From contig NZ_CP087131.1 in assembly GCF_020911865.1 (NCBI RefSeq), positions 2,046,001-2,110,000 on the forward strand: a stretch of DNA of 64,000 nucleotides, given 5' to 3'. This stretch comes from Chryseobacterium sp. C-71. Its GTDB lineage: Bacteria > Bacteroidota > Bacteroidia > Flavobacteriales > Weeksellaceae. The notes beneath the pieces are model-generated. The model ran no database searches, had not been told where the DNA came from, and saw only the letters and a program-made list of their open reading frames with translations. Position 1 is the first letter of the stretch, and each line of letters begins with the position of its first letter. Positions 1-9,314 of this stretch are shown one piece after another. A program made the translations under genes and the position numbers.

Positions 1-1412
<1,412 letters not shown>

Positions 1413-1551
1413 ATGTTTGTCTGACTCACTCAAAGTTTTGACGCTTTAGTTTTTCCTTACTTGGTTGTTATATCTATTTTTCAATGATCTCTCTTCTTCC
1501 GCTTCCTCAGCTACCCTTTTCTGTCGTTGGGCGTTGCCGTATTTGCGTGTG

Positions 1552-1583
1552 CAAAAGTAATAACTTATTTCTAATTGACCAAA
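1552..1583 (-). promoter_or_regulatory. rRNA promoter, proximal copy (-7 TACTTTTG, -33 TTTG)
   Basis: On the minus strand a TACTTTTG box (complement at 1552-1559) lies 20 nt downstream of TTTG (complement at 1580-1583). This fits the Bacteroidetes primary sigma consensus TTTG-N19-21-TAnnTTTG. Transcription would start about 1545, giving a leader of about 130 nt before the 16S 5' end. It is the closest to the gene of three such promoters. Confidence 0.75.
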
Positions 1584-1678
1584 TGTTTTTTGAAGAAATT
1601 TTAAAGTTTTTTAAGTAACCCTAAACTCTTTTCTCAAACCCTTAATCCGCTACTCCTGCGCTCCCCGTATTGGGATTG

Positions 1679-1709
1679 CAAAGATACAAATCTTTTCTAA
1701 ACTCACAAA
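1679..1709 (-). promoter_or_regulatory. rRNA promoter, middle copy (-7 TATCTTTG, -33 TTTG)
   Basis: TATCTTTG on the minus strand (complement at 1679-1686) with TTTG (complement at 1706-1709), spacer 19 nt. It is 127 bp upstream of the proximal copy and matches the same consensus. Confidence 0.75.
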
Positions 1710-1825
1710 TTTTTATCGCTAAAAATTTTAATGAATGTTTCTTGATCTACATCCTATTAAAGTAACTTAAATTATCCGCCCGGAGGCGCTCCTGCGCTAC
1801 TGATATACTCTCGTTTTCAGTGGGG

Positions 1826-1858
1826 CAAAAGTAGTACGTTTATACCCCTACTTCCAAA
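1826..1858 (-). promoter_or_regulatory. rRNA promoter, distal copy (-7 TACTTTTG, -33 TTTG)
   Basis: TACTTTTG on the minus strand (complement at 1826-1833) with TTTG (complement at 1855-1858), spacer 21 nt. It is 147 bp upstream of the middle copy. A CTCCTGCGCT stretch lies just downstream of this box (around 1788-1798) and again downstream of the middle box (around 1653-1663), which suggests that the promoter segments arose by duplication. Confidence 0.72.
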
Positions 1859-2145
1859 TCTATTTAACATAAAATTCATATTTTATTCATATTTGATGCT
1901 AAATAGCTGAAAACATGAGAGAAAAATTTTTATGAAACTGGAGGTTGGAGGATGGAGGACGGGGGTTTGTGTCGGGAGAAGTTAGAGAGTTTGTTTGTTG
2001 GAGCTTTTGAAAGGTTTTGAAAGGTGGCATGAATGACTGTGAGCGTGAATGTTAGGAAAGACTAGAACGAGGAGCATTCAAAAAGGAGGATTGGAGAAGC
2101 ACAGAGTGGCAGGGAGCGGGTGAAGAATTAGCAATATGATGTGCC

Positions 2146-2362
2146 GCTCCTACGGAGCTCATCTTCTTTACTGTAAATTACACTACAAACAGGACGCTCC
2201 CATGGAGCTCAAAATTTATACTATCCGACTATCTATGAACAGTGAGCTCCGCAGGAGCTCAAAATTTTAATCTTGGTAATAATATCTACAAATAGACCGC
2301 TCCTAAAGGATCTCAAACTTTAGACTATCTATATATAGTATAAACAGTGGCTCCTCGGAGTT
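2146..2362. repeat. Array of five GCTCC/GGAGC palindromes at about 50-bp spacing
   Basis: Five small inverted repeats of the form GCTCC-N3-GGAGC start near 2146, 2196, 2244, 2299 and 2349. The fourth (GCTCCTAAAGGATC) and fifth (GGCTCCTCGGAGTT) are degenerate. Each is typically followed by TCAAA(A)TTT, and the intervening 33-38 nt share fragments such as ACTATCTAT and AACAGT. The layout is a decayed tandem array with a period of about 50 bp. It is not a CRISPR, because the repeat core is only 13 nt and the spacers are related to each other. Confidence 0.75.
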
Positions 2363-2626
2363 AAATCTTTCATGTCAACGAGTCAGGCTATGAATGTGGC
2401 GCTACTGAGCGAACTCAGGCATTCATTTTTTAAATGCAGGTTATTTACTCTGACAAATATTAATATAATGACCTCCACCCTAGCCCCCATAGAAAAGGTT
2501 ACCCCGCAGCAAGCGCCAGGAAAAACATTGGAGCGAGGAGCACGAGTGGAGAGCGGGAAAAAGCCGCTAATAAAATGCAATATAAGGGAAGTGTTAAAAA
2601 TGAAAACAGTTTCATGTAAAAGAAAA

Positions 2627-2647
2627 GCCCCAGAAATTCTCTGAGGC
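2627..2647 (-). terminator. Rho-independent terminator after the 2675-3349 gene
   Basis: Imperfect stem GCCCCAGA / TCTGAGGC. On the minus strand it is followed by TTTTCTTTT. It lies 28 nt past the stop codon of the minus-strand gene. Confidence 0.65.
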
Positions 2648-2674
2648 AATATTTTAAGATTTTTTAAATTAGTA

Positions 2675-3349
2675 TTACTTTACTTCCTGATAAATGACCG
2701 TAAGAAATTCTGCGAAGGATTTTTCCAATCCAACGATGTCACCAGATTTTAGATGAAGAGTTCCGTCGTTTTGGGAACTGTTTGCTAATCGTGCTGAAGA
2801 AATCTGATAATATTGATCTGCACTTTTTGCACCTTTCTGAATTTTTATTGTAGAACCCAAAAGTTTCTTTGTTGAAATGGTGTATACTTCACCAGAAACT
2901 AGGGGAATCTTTAAATAAGTACGTGGAGAAATATTGTAGTCTTTTCTATTGATGCTTATCTTTTGATCTTTTGATGAGGATGCAAACAGATATAGATCAC
3001 CTTGTTCCTGTGGCAATTTTTCGGAAGAAATATAATAGAGCTTAAATCTATAATTTGAAGCATTAAATTTCTGGAAATTACCATCGACATTTTCGAATGG
3101 TTTTACAGTGTAAGAGTTGGCTCCAACTTCTTTTGCTTTCTTATAGATCTGAGAAAATACAGCAGCATCGTCATTTGAGAATCCCTGAACTTCGATTTCA
3201 CCCAAATATTCTGCGTTGCTGGTTTCTATAGTATGGTATAGAAATTTATCCTGATTCTCATTCGTTTTTTCGACTTTAGTCAAGAACACGTTTTGCGCAT
3301 TGATTATTTGAACAAAGAAAACCAATAAAGCAATGATAAGATTTTTCAT
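2675..3349 (-). CDS. Exported protein of unknown function
   Basis: 224 residues. The N-terminus is a clear signal peptide (hydrophobic run LIIALLVFFVQIINA followed by Q at about residue 19), so the protein should be exported to the periplasm or envelope. The rest is a soluble alpha/beta mix with no motif I recognise. It has no cysteine cluster and no C-terminal sorting domain. It sits 91 bp downstream of rmlD and ends at the terminator at 2627-2647, so it could be the last gene of that transcript or have its own promoter. I assign no function. Confidence 0.75.
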   Translation of the reverse strand: MKNLIIALLVFFVQIINAQNVFLTKVEKTNENQDKFLYHTIETSNAEYLGEIEVQGFSNDDAAVFSQIYKKAKEVGANSYTVKPFENVDGNFQKFNASNYRFKLYYISSEKLPQEQGDLYLFASSSKDQKISINRKDYNISPRTYLKIPLVSGEVYTISTKKLLGSTIKIQKGAKSADQYYQISSARLANSSQNDGTLHLKSGDIVGLEKSFAEFLTVIYQEVK

Positions 3350-3440
3350 ATGAGATATCTATTGTTTTTAAAGAACATACTATCGCCCATATTCATATTG
3401 GTTTCAAAATAAAACAACATATGACGATTTAATATTAAAA

Positions 3441-4301
3441 TTATTTAGAAAGAATTTCTACGCAATCTTCCAGGCTATTTTCCCAATGCTTGGGTTCTAT
3501 TTTATAAATTTCTTCAATTTTATCTAAGCACATCGTACTTCTCTTTGGTCTTTTTGCCGGAGTTGGGTATTGCTCAGTGGTTAAAGAATTTAATTTCACA
3601 GATGATTTTGAAAAGTCTGCGATTTTTTTAGCAAATTCAAACCATGTGGTTTCAGGATAATTTGAGAAATGAAAAATTCCAAAAGTTTTTTTCGGGTTTT
3701 CTATGATTTCAAAGATTGCTTCTGCCAAATCGTTTGCGTTGGTAGGTTGCCCAAACTGATCACCCACGATTCCTAATTCGTCTTTTTGTGAGAATAAATT
3801 CAGCATTGTTTTGACAAAATTCTTGTTAAACTCTGAGTACAACCAAGACGTTCTTAAAATAATGGTTTGAGGATTTGCTTCTAAAGCGAGTTCTTCACCA
3901 ACTCTTTTAGACTCACCATATACTCCGATAGGATTTGTAAAATCATCTTCTGAATAATCTAAGTTGGTTTCGCCATCAAAAACATAGTCTGTAGAAACAT
4001 GAATAAAAACAGTTTGATGCTCAGAACAAGCTTTTGCCAAATTTTCTACTCCATAAGCATTCACTGCAAATGCTTTTTCTTTTTCCTGCTCGGCAAGATC
4101 TACTGCGGTATATGCTGAAGCATTAATGCAGAATTCAGGTTTTTGTGCTGAAAAGAAATCATTGATTTGTTCTTCATTAGTTATATCTAAAGTTTTTGAA
4201 TCTGTAAAAACGAATTCATAATCTAATTCAAAATTGGGAGCAATTTTCCTGATACAATTTCCTAATTGCCCATTGCTGCCTATCACTACTATTTTTTTCA
4301 T
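3441..4301 (-). CDS. rfbD: dTDP-4-dehydrorhamnose reductase (RmlD family)
   Basis: 286 residues, normal for the family. This short-chain reductase catalyses the last step of dTDP-L-rhamnose synthesis, reducing dTDP-4-keto-rhamnose with NAD(P)H in the cytoplasm. Visible features are the nucleotide-binding GSNGQLG at residues 8-14, NASAYTAVDLAE at 60-71, STDYVFDG at 103-110, and the catalytic Tyr128/Lys132 pair in YGESK. It follows the thioesterase gene with a 2-bp gap, so the two are probably co-transcribed. The rfbA, rfbB and rfbC partners are not in this window, so the sugar pathway must be completed elsewhere. The product could equally serve the polysaccharide genes at 10-17 kb. Confidence 0.9.
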   Translation of the reverse strand: MKKIVVIGSNGQLGNCIRKIAPNFELDYEFVFTDSKTLDITNEEQINDFFSAQKPEFCINASAYTAVDLAEQEKEKAFAVNAYGVENLAKACSEHQTVFIHVSTDYVFDGETNLDYSEDDFTNPIGVYGESKRVGEELALEANPQTIILRTSWLYSEFNKNFVKTMLNLFSQKDELGIVGDQFGQPTNANDLAEAIFEIIENPKKTFGIFHFSNYPETTWFEFAKKIADFSKSSVKLNSLTTEQYPTPAKRPKRSTMCLDKIEEIYKIEPKHWENSLEDCVEILSK

Positions 4302-4303
4302 TA

Positions 4304-4789
4304 TTATGAATTTTTTGCGTTTTGCGATCTTAAAAATTTAACTCTTGGCTGGAAATCTTTCTGTTCTAAATTTACAAAGAATTTATGGAAAATATCTTTT
4401 ATGTCTTCAGGGTGAACTTCTGATTTTCTTGTTTTGATATTAAAATAAATAACAGTGACCCAAAGAACCGCATGAACGGTTTTTTCATCGAGACTTTTCA
4501 TTAAAATCTCCACCTTTGCCGTTCTGTCTTGTATTTCTATGGTTTTGCTGCTGATGACAACTTGGGTATTGTATCTCACTTCCCGTAAATATGCAATTTC
4601 GTTTTGAATAGCAATCCAGGTACAACCTGTTTTTTTTGTGTATTCTTCATAAGTGAAACCATAAAATTCTTCTACATGATCTTCTCTGGCGTTGAACATA
4701 TAATCTAAATATTTCACATTATTCAGATGCCCGATAGGATCACAATCGCTGAATCTTATTTTTACCGTAGTTGATACTTCTTTTTCCAT
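4304..4789 (-). CDS. Acyl-CoA thioesterase, 4HBT hotdog family
   Basis: 161 residues with the hotdog-fold signature RFSDCDPIGHLNN at residues 12-24, which contains the catalytic Asp and the start of the central helix of 4-hydroxybenzoyl-CoA-thioesterase-like enzymes. It should hydrolyse an acyl-CoA or acyl-ACP thioester in the cytoplasm; the substrate cannot be told from sequence. It is the first gene after the Skp terminator and lies 2 bp upstream of rmlD. A TATTTTTG box (complement at 4794-4801) sits directly before the ATG, so a start of transcription very close to the start codon is possible, but no -33 element is visible. Confidence 0.85.
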   Translation of the reverse strand: MEKEVSTTVKIRFSDCDPIGHLNNVKYLDYMFNAREDHVEEFYGFTYEEYTKKTGCTWIAIQNEIAYLREVRYNTQVVISSKTIEIQDRTAKVEILMKSLDEKTVHAVLWVTVIYFNIKTRKSEVHPEDIKDIFHKFFVNLEQKDFQPRVKFLRSQNAKNS

Positions 4790-4806
4790 AGCGCAAAAAT
4801 AAAAAA

Positions 4807-4827
4807 ACCACCTCTAATAGAAGTGGT
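4807..4827. terminator. Bidirectional terminator after the skp genes
   Basis: Nine-position stem with one mismatch, ACCACCTCT / AGAAGTGGT, loop AAT, flanked by an A-run on the left (a U-run for minus-strand transcripts) and TAGTTTTT on the right. It lies 31 nt past the stop of the second OmpH gene. Confidence 0.85.
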
Positions 4828-4857
4828 AGTTTTTATAAATCTTTGTTAATATCTCTA

Positions 4858-5361
4858 TTAAGGCTGACCTAATTCTTTTTTAACAGCTGCAGTTGCATCA
4901 GGACCATTCTTGTAAACAAGACCAGTAGAGTTTGCATCCATGATATAATCGTAACCGTTTGCTTTAGCAACTTTGTTTACAACTTCCATCAATTTTTTCT
5001 CGATAGGCTCGAAAAGGGCATCCTGCTTAGCAGTAGCATCTTTTCTCATCTTATCTTCCATCTGAGCCATCTCTTCCTGAAGCTTTTGCATTTCCTCACC
5101 TCTTGCTTTATTTTCAGCTTCAGTTTTAGTAGGAGCTTCTTTAGTGTAAAGGGCATACTTAGTTTGTGCCGCTTCTCCTTTTTTCTTTATTTCAGCTTGT
5201 TTAGCATTTACAAAAGCTGTTAAATCTGCATCAGCTTTTTTCTTTTCTGGCATAGCATTAAGAATACCTGCGACATCTAACGTAGCCAATTTTTGGGCTT
5301 TTGCCATACCTACAGATACAACCATCATCGCTGCTGCAAATAATACACTTAATTTTTTCAT
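4858..5361 (-). CDS. OmpH/Skp family periplasmic chaperone (second copy)
   Basis: 167 residues with a signal peptide (MKKLSVLFAAAMMVVSVGMAKA, cleavage before Q). The mature protein begins with LATLDVAGILNAMPE, the start pattern of Skp-like proteins. It continues as a long Lys/Glu/Ala/Gln-rich helix that should form the coiled-coil tentacles (about residues 45-115), then a short beta C-terminal part ending in YDYIMDANSTGLVYKNG. Skp trimers hold unfolded outer-membrane proteins in the periplasm for the Bam complex. It lies 73 bp downstream of a paralogue and just before the terminator, in the bamA operon. Confidence 0.9.
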   Translation of the reverse strand: MKKLSVLFAAAMMVVSVGMAKAQKLATLDVAGILNAMPEKKKADADLTAFVNAKQAEIKKKGEAAQTKYALYTKEAPTKTEAENKARGEEMQKLQEEMAQMEDKMRKDATAKQDALFEPIEKKLMEVVNKVAKANGYDYIMDANSTGLVYKNGPDATAAVKKELGQP

Positions 5362-5434
5362 AACGGGGTAATAAATAATTAATTTTGTTTTTAGATTTTA
5401 AATTTAAGCAAAAGTTAATTCTGAGGAACTAATT

Positions 5435-5986
5435 TTACTTTTTTTTACTTGATTTTTTTTCTTTATCTGTTGTTCCTTTTAATAAAATATCTAATACTTT
5501 GTCTGTATAGTCATATCTTTTTTCAAGAGAAATCACATTAATGTCGTTACTTTTATCAAGAACTATGCCCAAACCATTCTTTTGTACCATCGTTCTGATG
5601 GCTGTAAAGATTTGATCCTGGAATGGTTCTACTAAATTTGCTCTTAACTGATGAATCTCTCCTGTCTTTCCGAATCTTAAACTTGTAGTCGTTTTGATGT
5701 TTTTATCTAAATCTGCTACTTCCTTTTCTCTAAGCTTCAACTGATCACCTATCAATAAAACTTTTTCGTTTTCAAAGGCTGATTTTTTCTTGTCGTACTC
5801 AGCCTGCATACTTTGAAGTTCTTGCTCCCAAGTATCAATTTGTGAATTTAATCTTGCTTCTGCCTCTTTGTATTGCGGCATCATATTCAAAATATAATTG
5901 GTGTCAACAACTCCAACTTTCTGAGCATTGCTGAAGCCGAAAAGCAAAAGCGCTAAAGATGTGAAAAGTATTTTAAAATTCTTCAT
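5435..5986 (-). CDS. OmpH/Skp family periplasmic chaperone (first copy)
   Basis: 183 residues with a signal peptide (hydrophobic ILFTSLALLLFGFSNA, then Q). The mature N-terminus KVGVVDTNYILNMMPQYKEAEARL is the classical Skp/OmpH start. A charged coiled coil follows to about residue 115, then GEIHQLRANLVEPFQDQIF and a small C-terminal domain. The protein ends in a Lys/Ser-rich tail. Only 5 bp separate it from bamA, so it is certainly in the same operon and likely feeds BamA with client barrels. Tandem skp genes next to bamA are usual in Flavobacteriia. Confidence 0.9.
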   Translation of the reverse strand: MKNFKILFTSLALLLFGFSNAQKVGVVDTNYILNMMPQYKEAEARLNSQIDTWEQELQSMQAEYDKKKSAFENEKVLLIGDQLKLREKEVADLDKNIKTTTSLRFGKTGEIHQLRANLVEPFQDQIFTAIRTMVQKNGLGIVLDKSNDINVISLEKRYDYTDKVLDILLKGTTDKEKKSSKKK

Positions 5987-5991
5987 TTTTA

Positions 5992-8532
5992 TTATAAAGA
6001 TTGGTTCATTAGGAAGTGGGTCTTCGTTCCTGAAGGTTCTGTACCTAAAATAGTTTTATCAAAACCGTAAGCGAAGTCAAATCCGATCAATCCAAATGCT
6101 CCCATGTAAACTCTTACCCCTACCCCAACAGATCTTTTTAGCTGGAAAGGATTATAATTGCTCCAAGAGTTCCAAACGTTACCACCTTCCGCAAATGTCA
6201 ATGCATAAATTTTGGCTGTCTGGCTCATTGAAATCGGATATCTTAATTCTAACGTAAATCTGTTGTAAATAGTACCTCCACCTTTCTGAGTAATATCATC
6301 AACGGTTCCTCCGTAAGTAGAAGCATTCTCATAACCTCTCAAAGGAATTAATTCTCTACCGTCAAATCTACCTCCGAAAAGTCCTGTACCACCGACATAG
6401 AATCTTTCAAATGGCGGAGCTCCCAATTGCTTGTTATACCCATCCATGAATCCCATTTCAGCAGAAGATCTTAAAACCAATTTACCTGCAACTTCGTTGT
6501 AAACATCTGCCTTGAATTTGATTTTATAGAATTCCATCCACTTATATTTGTCTGTAGGAGACATTGTAGAGTAATCTTTGTTGCTAAACAATGAATATGG
6601 CGGAGTAAACTTACCTGACAATTCGATATTAGAACCTGTTGTCGGGAAAATAGGATCGATACCGGCAGAGTTCCTGCTTAAACCAATATTTAAACTTAAG
6701 TTATTGGCATTACCGTACAATTCTGTAGTATCCCCAAACTCAAATGGATAGTTGCTGAAGTTATATTTTTGAAACTGAATACCAGTGTATAATGAGAAAT
6801 AATCATCCGGCCATTTCAATAATCTGTTTAAACCTACCGTTGCCGAGAAAATATTTAATCTCTGATCCGGACCGCTTACCTGACTGTAATTTACTCTTGA
6901 GTTGTTTAAACTTACAGAAAGTGCAGTTGGTTTTGTTCCAAATAACCATGGTTCAACAAATGAAATACCGTAGTTCTGGAAGTACTGACCAGCTTGCGCC
7001 TGAATAGATAAAGTCTGTCCGTCACCCTGAGGAACCGGTCTGAAGTCTTTAAATTTCAAAAAGTTTCTAAGAGAGAAGTTGTTGAACGTCAATCCTAAAG
7101 TTCCGATAAAGCTGTTACCACCGTAACCTGCCTGCAACTGAACCTGAGAAGAACCTTTTTCAACTAATTTCCAATTGATATCAACGGTATTATCTTGTTG
7201 GTTAGGATTAATCTCCTGCCCAATCTGCTGTGGATCGAAGAAAGACATTCCCGCTAAATCAAAATAAGTTCTTTTGATCTCAGTTTTCTTGAACAATTCT
7301 CCTGGCTTCGTTCTTAAAGCTCTCAAAATAACATGATCATGGGTTGTTGTATTTCCTTCCCAAGTTACTCTGTTCCAAGTTGCCTGCTCTCCTTCATTGA
7401 TTCTGATTTCGAGGTTGATATTATCTCCTGAAACAGATTTTTCTACCGGTGTAACATTCGAGAAAAGGTAACCGTTATTCATGTATATCGATTTGATATC
7501 AGAATCGTCTTCTTTACCTCCGTCTTCCCCAACTTTTTTGTTGAATCCTACTGCATCATAGATATCTCCTTTTTTATATCCTAAGATTCTCTGAAGATAT
7601 TCTGTTGCGTAAACTGTATTTCCGGTAAAAGTAATATCACCGATGTAATATTTTTTACCTTCGCTCAGTTTGACGTTGATTTCGTAGTTATTTTTCTTAT
7701 TTCTCCAAACAGAATCAGAAACAATTTGTGCATCTCTGTATCCTAAAGAGTTATAATAATTGATTAAACTCTGCTTGTCTTCCTGATATTTTTCTTCGAT
7801 AAATTTTGAAGATTTTAAAATACCACCAATACCAAATCTTTTTTGTTTAGTTTCTTTGAATGCTTTCTTTCTTAATTTAGCATCAGTAACGCTTTCGTTA
7901 CCTTCAAACTCGATATGGCTGATTTTCACTCTTCTGCCCTTATCTACATTAATCGTCCAGTCAACCAAATTAGGATCACCAGCATTTACCTTATCTTCGA
8001 TGCTGATTTTAGCATCTGCAAAACCTTTTTTCACATAATCCTTGGGGATATTTGTTTTAAGGCTGGAGATAAGATTCTGAGTAATCTTTGTACCTGGCTT
8101 CAGATTATTATCTTTGGCTAATTTTTCGTTTTTAGATTTACCAATTCCTTTCCCAGTGAATTTCACTTCACCCAGGTCTTTTAAATCCTGAAGATAGAAC
8201 TTCAAAACGACAGTTTTTCCTTCAATACTCTCTATATAAACTTCTACCTCAGAGAAAGATTGAGAATCCCAAAGCTTCTTGATACCGTTGCTGATTTTCT
8301 GCCCCGGAATATCAACTTCTTCACCTTTGGTAAGACCTGTAAATCTCAAGATTTGTGCAGGTGTATATTTTTTTACCCCATCAACAACAATGTCTTTCAG
8401 AGTGTAAGTTCCTGTTTGATTTTCCGCAAGAACAGAGGTAGTGTTTACCTTTGTGCTGTCTTGTGGCGTCACCTGTCCATAAAAATGTGCAGAAGCAGCA
8501 AACATAATGATGGGTAATAGTCTAAACTTCAT
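5992..8532 (-). CDS. bamA: Outer membrane protein assembly factor BamA
   Basis: 846 residues. A signal peptide (MKFRLLPIIMFAASAHFYG) is followed by about 400 residues of POTRA repeats (for example YTLKDIVVDGVKKYTPAQIL and YYIGDITFTGNTVYATEYL) and a C-terminal Omp85 barrel with the VGVRVYMGAFG and GFDFAYGFD strands. BamA folds and inserts beta-barrel proteins into the outer membrane. The length is normal. The last residue is Leu (MNQSL), not the aromatic residue common at barrel C-termini; the reading frame itself shows no damage. It lies 26 bp after uppS and 5 bp before the first skp, in one minus-strand operon. Confidence 0.96.
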   Translation of the reverse strand: MKFRLLPIIMFAASAHFYGQVTPQDSTKVNTTSVLAENQTGTYTLKDIVVDGVKKYTPAQILRFTGLTKGEEVDIPGQKISNGIKKLWDSQSFSEVEVYIESIEGKTVVLKFYLQDLKDLGEVKFTGKGIGKSKNEKLAKDNNLKPGTKITQNLISSLKTNIPKDYVKKGFADAKISIEDKVNAGDPNLVDWTINVDKGRRVKISHIEFEGNESVTDAKLRKKAFKETKQKRFGIGGILKSSKFIEEKYQEDKQSLINYYNSLGYRDAQIVSDSVWRNKKNNYEINVKLSEGKKYYIGDITFTGNTVYATEYLQRILGYKKGDIYDAVGFNKKVGEDGGKEDDSDIKSIYMNNGYLFSNVTPVEKSVSGDNINLEIRINEGEQATWNRVTWEGNTTTHDHVILRALRTKPGELFKKTEIKRTYFDLAGMSFFDPQQIGQEINPNQQDNTVDINWKLVEKGSSQVQLQAGYGGNSFIGTLGLTFNNFSLRNFLKFKDFRPVPQGDGQTLSIQAQAGQYFQNYGISFVEPWLFGTKPTALSVSLNNSRVNYSQVSGPDQRLNIFSATVGLNRLLKWPDDYFSLYTGIQFQKYNFSNYPFEFGDTTELYGNANNLSLNIGLSRNSAGIDPIFPTTGSNIELSGKFTPPYSLFSNKDYSTMSPTDKYKWMEFYKIKFKADVYNEVAGKLVLRSSAEMGFMDGYNKQLGAPPFERFYVGGTGLFGGRFDGRELIPLRGYENASTYGGTVDDITQKGGGTIYNRFTLELRYPISMSQTAKIYALTFAEGGNVWNSWSNYNPFQLKRSVGVGVRVYMGAFGLIGFDFAYGFDKTILGTEPSGTKTHFLMNQSL

Positions 8533-8558
8533 TTTATCGTAATCTTTCTTTTCTTAAT

Positions 8559-9308
8559 TTACTGGATTTGTATTTGTTCGCCCGTAAGGCCATATCGTCT
8601 TTCCTTGTTTTGATAATCTACAATACATTGGAAAAAGATATCTTTTGTGAAATCCGGCCACAAAACATTTAGAAACTGCAATTCTGCGTAGGCAATCTGC
8701 CAAAGTAGAAAGTTGCTTATCCTTATTTCGCCACTGGTTCTGATCAACAAATCTACAGGTGGAAAATCTTTGGTATAAAGATAGTTTTCAAATAATTTTT
8801 CATCAATATTTTCAATATCAACTTTACCTTCTTTTACGTCGGAGCTGATGTTTTTAACGGCATTAAGGATTTCGTTTTGCGAGCCGTAGCTTATCGCCAA
8901 AACCAAATTGCCTTTCGTGTTTTCTTTAGTTAAATCAACAACTTTTAAAAGCTGTTCTTTTACCAAAGTCGGTAATTTTTCCAGATTCCCGATTACGTGC
9001 ATACGCAAACCTTTACTGAAGATTTCTTCGGCTTCCAAAAGCAAGGTTTCTGTAAGCAGAGACATCAGCGTATTTACTTCATCAGTAGGACGCTTCCAGT
9101 TTTCTGAGGAAAATGTGTAGAGTGTGAGATAGGGTATGTTGATTTCATTACATGCATTAATAGCATTTCTTACTGCATTAATGGCATTTTTGTGACCAAA
9201 CGTTCTTTCTTCACCTCGAGATTTTGCCCATCTTCCATTGCCATCCATAATGATGGCTACGTGCTGCGGTAAATTCTCGGAATCTATTTTATCTTTAATC
9301 AACGACAT
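8559..9308 (-). CDS. uppS: Isoprenyl transferase (undecaprenyl diphosphate synthase)
   Basis: 249 residues, typical of cis-prenyltransferases. It adds isopentenyl units to farnesyl diphosphate to make the C55 lipid carrier used for peptidoglycan and for the surface polysaccharides encoded further right. Motifs visible: HVAIIMDGNGRWAKSRG at residues 16-32 with catalytic Asp22, FSSENWKRP in the middle, and DLLIRTSGEIRISNFLLWQ near residues 186-205, which binds the IPP phosphate. It is 6 bp downstream of the DUF6089-like gene and 26 bp upstream of bamA. Confidence 0.96.
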   Translation of the reverse strand: MSLIKDKIDSENLPQHVAIIMDGNGRWAKSRGEERTFGHKNAINAVRNAINACNEINIPYLTLYTFSSENWKRPTDEVNTLMSLLTETLLLEAEEIFSKGLRMHVIGNLEKLPTLVKEQLLKVVDLTKENTKGNLVLAISYGSQNEILNAVKNISSDVKEGKVDIENIDEKLFENYLYTKDFPPVDLLIRTSGEIRISNFLLWQIAYAELQFLNVLWPDFTKDIFFQCIVDYQNKERRYGLTGEQIQIQ

Positions 9309-9314
9309 AATTAA

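Larger units (their letters stand above)
1859..2674. other. Gene-free stretch upstream of the rRNA promoters
   Basis: No credible gene. Open frames of 90 and 88 codons on opposite strands around 2372-2649 overlap each other, lack recognisable protein character and run through repeat DNA. The stretch holds purine-rich DNA (1930-2110), the palindrome array at 2146-2362, a block around 2490-2575 that is visibly richer in G and C than its surroundings, and a terminator at 2627-2647. Confidence 0.7.

Noticed and set aside
2146..2362. CRISPR-like array
   Set aside because: The regular 50-bp spacing suggested it, but repeats are 13-nt degenerate palindromes, the spacers resemble each other and no cas genes are in the window.
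2372..2649. Overlapping open frames of 90 (+) and 88 (-) codons
   Set aside because: They mirror each other in repeat-rich, GC-biased DNA, show no protein-like composition, and lie over the terminator of the next gene.
5992..6020. Possible truncation of BamA because its last residue is Leu and not aromatic
   Set aside because: The barrel is complete in length, the stop is clean and the next gene starts 5 bp away; probably a normal variant.
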